A stretch of 6,020 bases of DNA. Origin: a bacterium. Lineage in GTDB: Bacteria > Cyanobacteriota > Vampirovibrionia > Gastranaerophilales > Gastranaerophilaceae. Numbering within the stretch: position 1 is the stretch's first letter; each line of letters begins with the position of its first letter. Where the stretch lies: contig JAGOIO010000086.1 in assembly GCA_017995595.1 (NCBI GenBank), positions 1 through 6,020 on the forward strand, read 5' to 3'. This document shows, piece by piece, positions 1-4,864 of this stretch. The position numbers and the translations under genes were made by a program. The notes under the pieces are model-generated. The model saw nothing but the letters and a program-made list of their open reading frames with translations. It was not told the DNA's origin and made no database searches.

Positions 1-775
1 AACAAGTAATTTTTGGACCGTGAGCAAAGTAATCTTTAAACCAAACTTTTACATCTCCGCTACCCATAAATATATTAGAATCACTGTTATATTGTTGGTA
101 GTGGCTCTTTAACGTAAGTTTTGAACCGTCATCAAGAGCTGCACAAGATGTTACATTACCGATAGCAATAAGTTGTTTTGTATTTGTATCATAAATAAAA
201 TGACCGGCTTGTGCATTGTTTTTTCCATCTTTAATTCTAGCTTGTCCTATCAGGTCAATTCTTTTTAAGTCGCCGTTACTGCCAGTTCTTATAATAGCTC
301 TGTCAGAAAAAGTGTTCATATCTTTGTATTTTATTATAACGCCACCATTTGCAGTCATTACGTGAGCTTTTGTATCATATTCTTGCGTGTCAGCTGTAAT
401 AATTACAGTCGGTTCTTTTCCATTGAAAACAGTAGTTTGAGTTTCACCTTCAGCTTTTATTGTTTTGTTAATAAGTGAGGCTCTCAAGATATTAGCTTTA
501 ACCTCTCTTTTTTTATTTCCTTGAATTTGAAAGGCATAAGGTTGTTGATAGAAAGTTGCTGTATCAAGCTTGTTATCTTTGGTAACACTAACATCAGCTT
601 TATCTCCGACAACATGAACGTCGTCAACAGAAACATTTACGTCGCCTTCAACTTTTATTTTATTATCTTTTTCGTTATATGTTTGAGACTTAGATTGAAT
701 TACTAAATCTGAAGCCATTGCAGACATTCCAGTCAGCATAATTAGTCCAAGTAAAATTACAAGAGCTTTCTTCAT
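1..775 (-). CDS. lptA: LptA/OstA-like periplasmic lipopolysaccharide transport protein (3' end outside window)
   Basis: The frame is open for 258 codons from ATG at 775 down to the left edge, so the C-terminus is missing. Residues 1-21 look like a Sec signal peptide: MKK, a hydrophobic core (LVILLGLIMLTG), then a likely signal peptidase site after AMA (19-21). The rest is beta-rich with OstA/LptA character, including ATFYQQ (73-78), which resembles the ATFYQ segment of E. coli LptA, and short strands ending in Y-D/N turns. Three units align: Y33 to GDKA 57-60, Y133 to SDRA 157-160 and Y229 to GPKI 253-256. At more than 258 residues it is longer than E. coli LptA (about 185). Known family role: periplasmic beta-jellyroll bridge carrying lipopolysaccharide from LptC to the outer-membrane LptD. 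The start is supported by AAGGAG five bases upstream and by the 4-bp overlap with lptC. An OstA/LptD-related periplasmic protein is the main alternative. Confidence 0.82.
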   Translation of the reverse strand, partial: MKKALVILLGLIMLTGMSAMASDLVIQSKSQTYNEKDNKIKVEGDVNVSVDDVHVVGDKADVSVTKDNKLDTATFYQQPYAFQIQGNKKREVKANILRASLINKTIKAEGETQTTVFNGKEPTVIITADTQEYDTKAHVMTANGGVIIKYKDMNTFSDRAIIRTGSNGDLKRIDLIGQARIKDGKNNAQAGHFIYDTNTKQLIAIGNVTSCAALDDGSKLTLKSHYQQYNSDSNIFMGSGDVKVWFKDYFAHGPKITC

Positions 776-1362
776 TTTTTCTCCTTAGTATCGTATAATT
801 TAGTAGAAGTACCACCTGAGATTTTAAATCTTGAATAGTCGGCACTTATTGTGGCTTTTTTCGCTGTTGACAACAACTGCTTGCCACGTTTTATTTTAAT
901 ATGACCGGTTGCGATAATCGGTTTGTCAGAACCTGACCAAACTAATCTGTCGCAATACAAACTTGTTCCGTCTTTTATAACAATGTGAGTTCGGTTATAT
1001 AAAATTATTTGTTTTTTTTCAGAATCATAAGTCCCTTTAGAAGAGATAAAACTCATAGAAACATTATTACTTTTATCATAGAAATTTCCTGTAGCATTTG
1101 TCAGAATTGCCATTCTGGAATCACTGCTGTAAGATCCGTTTTGAGCATATAATTCCCAGTATCTTTTACCACCTTGACTTTCTGTCAATATTATATCAGA
1201 AGTATTAAGAGCTTGTTCATCAGCGTTTCCTGCAAGCTGGCTTCTATGAAAATTATGAGTTATAACTGCAGCAGAAAGAAAAGCCCATACTAAAACCCCG
1301 ACAAATACCAAAAATGCCGTTAAATAAACTGTTCTTTTTTTACTCATCTTCTTAAATTTCAT
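772..1362 (-). CDS. lptC: LptC-like inner-membrane lipopolysaccharide transport protein
   Basis: The 196-residue product is close to the usual LptC length (E. coli 191). A basic N-terminus (MKFKKMSKKR) precedes one membrane helix at about residues 12-34, and the remainder would be periplasmic. The periplasmic part carries the LptC-type segment GKRYWELYAQNGSY (65-78), followed by paired beta strands (GTYDSEKKQIILYN, 110-123; ATGHIKIKRG, 151-160). In the family, LptC is anchored beside the LptBFG ABC transporter and hands lipopolysaccharide to LptA, whose gene follows with a 4-bp overlap. The start is less certain than the frame: no good Shine-Dalgarno precedes ATG 1362, and an internal ATG at 1347 (Met6) has AAGAAG directly abutting it. 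Either start keeps the membrane helix. The tail is charged (TKEKK). The sequence is divergent, so the call rests on architecture, motif and neighbour together. Confidence 0.85.
   Translation of the reverse strand: MKFKKMSKKRTVYLTAFLVFVGVLVWAFLSAAVITHNFHRSQLAGNADEQALNTSDIILTESQGGKRYWELYAQNGSYSSDSRMAILTNATGNFYDKSNNVSMSFISSKGTYDSEKKQIILYNRTHIVIKDGTSLYCDRLVWSGSDKPIIATGHIKIKRGKQLLSTAKKATISADYSRFKISGGTSTKLYDTKEKK
781..786 (-). promoter_or_regulatory. Ribosome binding site of lptA inside the end of lptC
   Basis: Read on the minus strand this is AAGGAG, five bases before the lptA ATG at 775. It lies within the last codons of lptC (Lys-Glu). Together with the ATGA stop/start overlap (775-772) it fixes the lptA start and suggests translational coupling. 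Confidence 0.75.
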
Positions 1363-1365
1363 ACT

Positions 1366-1385
1366 GATATTTTATCATAAATATC
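1366..1385. repeat. 20-bp inverted repeat just upstream of the lptC start
   Basis: GATATTT (1366-1372) and AAATATC (1379-1385) are perfect 7-bp inverted arms around a 6-bp spacer, ending four bases before the lptC ATG (1362). A second small dyad, TATCT (1382-1386) with AGATA (1391-1395), shares bases 1382-1385, so the two RNA stems could not form together. It could be a protein operator or an RNA hairpin near the start codon. The stems are almost pure A/T, so chance is a real alternative. Confidence 0.4.
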
Positions 1386-1416
1386 TTCTTAGATACATTT
1401 TGTACCAAAACTTAAT

Positions 1417-1445
1417 ATTATATTTTATTTAATGTTATTTGTACT
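1417..1445 (-). promoter_or_regulatory. Predicted sigma-70-type promoter for lptC-lptA
   Basis: On the minus strand a perfect TATAAT -10 box lies at 1422-1417. A poor -35 candidate, AGTACA, lies at 1445-1440 with 17-bp spacing. Transcription would begin near 1410, giving a leader of about 48 bases that includes the inverted repeats before lptC. The background is very AT-rich, so the -10 match alone is weak evidence. The position, directly upstream of a divergent gene, is what makes it plausible. Confidence 0.45.
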
Positions 1446-1450
1446 ATAAT
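1423..1450 (+). promoter_or_regulatory. Predicted sigma-70-type promoter for dapA
   Basis: A perfect TATAAT -10 box lies at 1445-1450. The -35 region is weak (TTTTAT at 1423-1428, 16-bp spacing). The start point would fall near 1457, about 23 bases before the dapA ATG at 1480 and just ahead of its AGGAGG. This promoter covers nearly the same bases as the minus-strand lptC promoter, so polymerase probably cannot occupy both at once. Confidence 0.55.
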
Positions 1451-1466
1451 TTGTGAAGAGAGATAT

Positions 1467-1472
1467 AGGAGG
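1467..1472 (+). promoter_or_regulatory. Ribosome binding site that fixes the dapA start
   Basis: A full consensus AGGAGG sits seven bases before ATG 1480. This favours that ATG over the in-frame GTG at 1453, which would be only three bases past the -10 box and would put the AGGAGG inside the coding sequence. Confidence 0.9.
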
Positions 1473-1479
1473 ATACATC

Positions 1480-2385
1480 ATGCCGAAACGCTATGATGCA
1501 GGTGAAGTCATTACTGCAATGGTTACACCGATGAATAAAAATAGGGACGTTGATTATGAAAAAGTTGAAGAACTTGCTTCTTATCTTGTTGAAAACGGTT
1601 CTGATTCTTTACTTATTACCGCAACAACAGGCGAGAGTCCTACATTGACGTTTGATGAAGAATTCGAAATTCTTTCAAGCGTTAAAAGAGCAGTAAAAAG
1701 TAAAACAAATATAATAATGAGTACAGGCTCAAATTCAACTGATACTGCGGTTGAAGCTACAAAAAGAGCAGAAAGAGAAGGTGCAGATGCCGTTCTTTCT
1801 GTAATTCCTTATTATAATAAACCATCACAAGAAGGTATGATTGCTCATTTTTCTGCTATTGCAGAAAGTACAAATTTACCTGTGTTTATATATAATATTC
1901 CGTCAAGAACGGGTGTTAATATGAAAGTTGAGACAGTTAAATTCTTAGCTGAAAAGTATAAAAATATTGTTGCAATAAAACAAAGCTATCCTGATATGGA
2001 TGCAATAACAGAAATGAAAATGCAGTGTCCTGAAGATTTTTCTATATTTTCAGGTGATGACAGTCTTACGTTGCCAATGCTATCATTGGGTGCTGAAGGT
2101 GTTGTTTCTGTTGCTTCTCATTTCTACGGGAAAGAGTTAAAATCTATGATTAGAAACTTTAAGTCTGGAGAAATCCATGCAGCAGCAAATATTCATAGAA
2201 AATTATATCCGATGTTTAAGTCTTTATTTATGGCTCCAAATCCAGTACCTGCAAAAGCAGGTCTAAAAAGATTAGGCATAATTGAAGAATATGTAAAACG
2301 TCCGTTAGTTGAATTAAATGAAGTACAAAAGGCTGATTTGTTTGATGCGATGGATATAGTTACAGACAATTTTAAAGAGGATTAG
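1480..2385 (+). CDS. dapA: 4-hydroxy-tetrahydrodipicolinate synthase (DapA)
   Basis: The product has 301 residues from ATG 1480, a normal length for this (beta/alpha)8-barrel family (E. coli 292). It condenses pyruvate with L-aspartate-4-semialdehyde in the cytoplasm, the first committed step toward diaminopimelate and lysine. Visible hallmarks, with E. coli equivalents: TTGES with T49/T50 (T44/T45), Y112 in PYYNKPS (Y107), Y138 and R143 in YNIPSRTG (Y133, R138), and the Schiff-base lysine K167 in AIKQS (K161). SGDDSLTLPMLSLGAEGVVSV (191-211) is the usual barrel strand 7-8 region. The segment after the lysine reads KQSYPDMDAI instead of the common KEASGD-type sequence. Sister enzymes of the fold (N-acetylneuraminate lyase, 2-keto-3-deoxy-acid aldolases) are less likely because the catalytic tyrosine and arginine context is DapA-like. 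It is the first plus-strand gene after the divergent promoter region. Confidence 0.95.
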   Translation: MPKRYDAGEVITAMVTPMNKNRDVDYEKVEELASYLVENGSDSLLITATTGESPTLTFDEEFEILSSVKRAVKSKTNIIMSTGSNSTDTAVEATKRAEREGADAVLSVIPYYNKPSQEGMIAHFSAIAESTNLPVFIYNIPSRTGVNMKVETVKFLAEKYKNIVAIKQSYPDMDAITEMKMQCPEDFSIFSGDDSLTLPMLSLGAEGVVSVASHFYGKELKSMIRNFKSGEIHAAANIHRKLYPMFKSLFMAPNPVPAKAGLKRLGIIEEYVKRPLVELNEVQKADLFDAMDIVTDNFKED

Positions 2386-2396
2386 CCCACGTTGGG
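2386..2396 (+). other. Small stem-loop directly after dapA
   Basis: CCCA (2386-2389) pairs with TGGG (2393-2396) around a three-base loop, immediately after the dapA stop. ATTTAAT follows but there is no clean T tract. A four-base-pair stem is too small to call a terminator with confidence. It may reduce read-through or protect the dapA mRNA end, or mean nothing. Confidence 0.2.
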
Positions 2397-2422
2397 TATT
2401 TAATCTCGGATTATATTATAAT
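2392..2422 (+). promoter_or_regulatory. Possible promoter upstream of secD
   Basis: TATAAT at 2417-2422 matches the -10 consensus, and TTGGGT at 2392-2397 is a partial -35 with a long 19-bp spacer. It lies in the 74-bp dapA-secD gap, about 38 bases before the secD ATG. It could give secD-secF their own transcript in addition to read-through from dapA. A chance match in AT-rich DNA is possible. Confidence 0.3.
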
Positions 2423-2459
2423 TAAAATAAGAAAGACAAAATAAAATAAGGGTAAGAAA

Positions 2460-3770
2460 ATGAAAAACAAAAAAATTATGTTTTGGGTAATTGCCTTAAT
2501 CGTGCTGGTAGCAGGGATTATCGTAATTAAGAAACCTACAAAACTGGGTTTAGACTTGGTTGGTGGTTCAAGATTGGTTTTGCAAGCTCAAAAAACAGCT
2601 AACGTAGCAAAGATTACTCCTGATATGATGGATAGTTTAAAATTTGCTATTGAAAACCGTGTAAACAAGCTTGGTGTTGCTGAAACTGTTGTTCAACAAA
2701 TCGGTGATACAAGACTTTTAATTGAAATCCCAAATGTTTCAGACTTGAAACAAGCAAAAGAATTCTTGGGTGAAACTGCAGAATTGGAATTTAAAAAGCC
2801 TGGTCCAACTGTTAACGGTGAGCAAACTTGGTTTCCTACAAGTTTAACAGGTAAAGATTTAAGTAAGGCAAATTTAAGTACAAATTCATCTAATGGTGAG
2901 TGGGTTGTTGATTTAACATTTAATGATGCAGGTACTAAAAAGTTTGGTGATTTAACAAAGAAATTAGTTGGTAAACAAATGGCTATTTTCTTTAACGGAG
3001 AAATGCAGTCTGCTCCTGTTATAAGAGAACCGATTATCGGTGGAAATGCTCAAATTTCAGGCGGAGAAAATGGTTTCCAATATGAAGAAGCTAAGAAAAT
3101 GGTTGATTTGTTAAATGCAGGAGCTTTACCTGTTCCGGCAAAAATAATTGAAGAAAATACGGTTGGACCTACTCTTGGTGCTGATAGTATTTCAAAATCA
3201 AAGGTTGCAGGTGTTATCGGTATTTCTTTGGTAATGTTATTTATGTTAGCTTTCTACAGATTACCTGGTTTAATTGCAGACGTTGCATTGATTTGCTACA
3301 GTATAATGCTTTTTGCACTATTTAAAATTGTTCCTGTAACTTTAACATTAGCAGGTATTGCAGGTTTTATTTTAAGTATTGGTATGGCAGTAGATGCGAA
3401 TATATTAATTTTTGAAAGAACAAAGGAAGAACTTCGTCAAGGAAGAACTTTGTTTACTGCAATAAATGCAGGTTTTGACAGAGCGTTTACAAGTATTTTC
3501 GATTCAAATATGTCAACGATTATCACTTGTATTATCCTTTATATGCTTGGTACGAGCGTTGTTAAAGGATTTGCTTTAACTCTTGCAATAGGTGTTGCGT
3601 TATCTATGTTTAGTGCAATTACTATTACAAAGAACATTATGCACTTGATTTTTGGTACTGGTGAACTTAAATATCCTCAGTTATTCGGATTGAAGAAAGA
3701 TGAAATCGGTACTGCTTATCAAGTAAATGAAACAAAACGTGAAAAAGCTAAATTCGGTGTACTTGACTAA
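2460..3770 (+). CDS. secD: Protein translocase subunit SecD
   Basis: The 436-residue inner-membrane protein pairs with SecF to pull exported proteins out of the SecYEG channel using the proton gradient. One N-terminal helix (about 6-24) leads into LGLDLVGG (29-36), the SecD signature. The periplasmic P1 domain spans roughly 37-230, and ENTVGPTLG (232-240) precedes five closely packed helices (about 249-396). GMAVDANILIFER (308-320) holds D312, equivalent to the proton-pathway aspartate D519 of E. coli. It is much shorter than E. coli SecD (615) because P1 is compact, a size common in bacteria with separate SecD and SecF. A hydrophilic tail covers about 403-436. The ATG is preceded by AAGGG with seven bases of spacing. 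secF follows after 42 bases. No yajC-like gene is present beside the pair in this window. Confidence 0.98.
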   Translation: MKNKKIMFWVIALIVLVAGIIVIKKPTKLGLDLVGGSRLVLQAQKTANVAKITPDMMDSLKFAIENRVNKLGVAETVVQQIGDTRLLIEIPNVSDLKQAKEFLGETAELEFKKPGPTVNGEQTWFPTSLTGKDLSKANLSTNSSNGEWVVDLTFNDAGTKKFGDLTKKLVGKQMAIFFNGEMQSAPVIREPIIGGNAQISGGENGFQYEEAKKMVDLLNAGALPVPAKIIEENTVGPTLGADSISKSKVAGVIGISLVMLFMLAFYRLPGLIADVALICYSIMLFALFKIVPVTLTLAGIAGFILSIGMAVDANILIFERTKEELRQGRTLFTAINAGFDRAFTSIFDSNMSTIITCIILYMLGTSVVKGFALTLAIGVALSMFSAITITKNIMHLIFGTGELKYPQLFGLKKDEIGTAYQVNETKREKAKFGVLD

Positions 3771-3812
3771 TTGTCAGATATATTGAAATTATTATAAAGG
3801 AGACTATTAAAA

Positions 3813-4832
3813 ATGGCTATGACAGAAACATCTGTTAATACAGAAAGTTTAATACACAGTACAGGGCATAAACATATTTTTGACCTTGTAAAATATAGAG
3901 CGTGGTGGCTTGTGCTATCTGCAATACTTGTATTCCCGGGATTATTTGCAATGATTTATTCTTGTATGACTTATCCTACTCACGCTCCGCTAAAAGTCGG
4001 GATTGATTACACAGGAGGTTCTGTTGCTCAATATTCGACTACAAAAGATATAAAGAGTAATGAAATAGCTCAAACAAGAAATAAGTTAGAAAAAGCAGGT
4101 TTTGAAGATCCATTCTTGCAAGTTATTCAAATTAATCCTAATAATGCAAAAACAAAGGGTATAAAGTCTGTTTTATCTGTAAGAACTAAGTTCTTGGGTG
4201 AAAAAAATACTGCTGAACTTGATAAGGTTACTTCTATTGTAAAAGCTGAGTATCCTGGTTCTCAACTAGTTCAAGTAAGTTCAATCGGACCAACTTTGGG
4301 TTCTGAATTGTTTAAAAATTCAATGTTTGCTTTGGGCTTAGCATTTTTGGGTATTGTTCTTTATTTGACAATAAGATTTCAATTTGACTTTGCGATAGCT
4401 GCAATTTTAGGACTTGTTCACGATGCTTTGTTTGTTGCTGGTTGTTTCTCAATAATGGGTTTGCTTATGGGTAAGCAGATTGATGGTATGTTTATAACCG
4501 CAATCTTGACCGTTATAAGTTTTTCTGTTCACGATACAATCGTTGTATTTGACAGAATCAGAGAAAATTTGAGATATTATTCTAAGAAAATGACTTTTGG
4601 TGAAATCGTCAATTTCAGTGTTAACCAAACATTTGTAAGAAGTATTAATACTTCTTTGACAACTATCTTGACACTTTCTGCGTTGTATTTCTTTGGTGGA
4701 GTTACAACGAAAGATTTCGTTTTAGCTATGATTTTGGGTATTGCAATCGGTACTTATTCTAGTATCTTCTTTGCAAGTATTGTTCTTGATTTTTGGAGAA
4801 CAAGAAAATCTGCTCAAAAAGCAATTAAGTAA
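3813..4832 (+). CDS. secF: Protein translocase subunit SecF
   Basis: The 339-residue product is the partner of SecD in the inner membrane. Helix 1 (about 31-52) is followed by VGIDYTGGS (62-70), matching the family GIDFTGG motif, then a short periplasmic P4 domain (about 70-165). SSIGPTLGSEL (156-166) introduces the C-terminal helix bundle (about 171-326). Family proton-pathway residues are present: D241 in VHDTIVVFDRIRENLR and R276 in VRSINTSLTT, matching E. coli D213 and R247. The D-R distance is 35 here against 34 in E. coli, so the connecting loop is one residue longer. The N-terminal 20 residues before HIFDLVKYR are polar. AAAGGAG ends ten bases before ATG 3813. A second ATG at 3819 (Met3) is possible and would change little. 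The 42-bp spacing from secD indicates one operon. Confidence 0.98.
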   Translation: MAMTETSVNTESLIHSTGHKHIFDLVKYRAWWLVLSAILVFPGLFAMIYSCMTYPTHAPLKVGIDYTGGSVAQYSTTKDIKSNEIAQTRNKLEKAGFEDPFLQVIQINPNNAKTKGIKSVLSVRTKFLGEKNTAELDKVTSIVKAEYPGSQLVQVSSIGPTLGSELFKNSMFALGLAFLGIVLYLTIRFQFDFAIAAILGLVHDALFVAGCFSIMGLLMGKQIDGMFITAILTVISFSVHDTIVVFDRIRENLRYYSKKMTFGEIVNFSVNQTFVRSINTSLTTILTLSALYFFGGVTTKDFVLAMILGIAIGTYSSIFFASIVLDFWRTRKSAQKAIK

Positions 4833-4864
4833 GAGTTATTATTCTTTGAATTAAGAAAGAAAAA

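Noticed and set aside
521..706. A 61-codon plus-strand open frame
   Set aside because: It lies entirely antisense to the well-supported LptA-like frame, has no ribosome site and no recognisable domain. It is most likely a shadow of that gene.
1366..1385. Reading the inverted repeat before lptC as a Fur box
   Set aside because: It begins with GATA and ends with TATC like a Fur box, but the length (20 against 19) and arm spacing differ, and the genes are not iron-related.
1392..1406. A possible cyanobacterial LexA-type box (TACATTTTGTA) in the divergent region
   Set aside because: The half-sites are separated by five bases instead of four and the left arm has a mismatch, so it does not fit the cyanobacterial LexA consensus.
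1399..1444. Direct repeat TTTGTAC at 1399-1405 and 1438-1444
   Set aside because: Two seven-base copies 39 bp apart in AT-rich DNA are within chance expectation. The second overlaps the promoter region, but nothing else supports an operator.
2386..2405. A rho-independent terminator after dapA
   Set aside because: The stem has only four base pairs and no clear T tract follows, so it is kept only as a weak stem-loop.
4833..4864. A terminator or separate promoter between secF and the MFS gene
   Set aside because: The 32-bp gap contains no stem with a T tract and no convincing -35/-10 pair.
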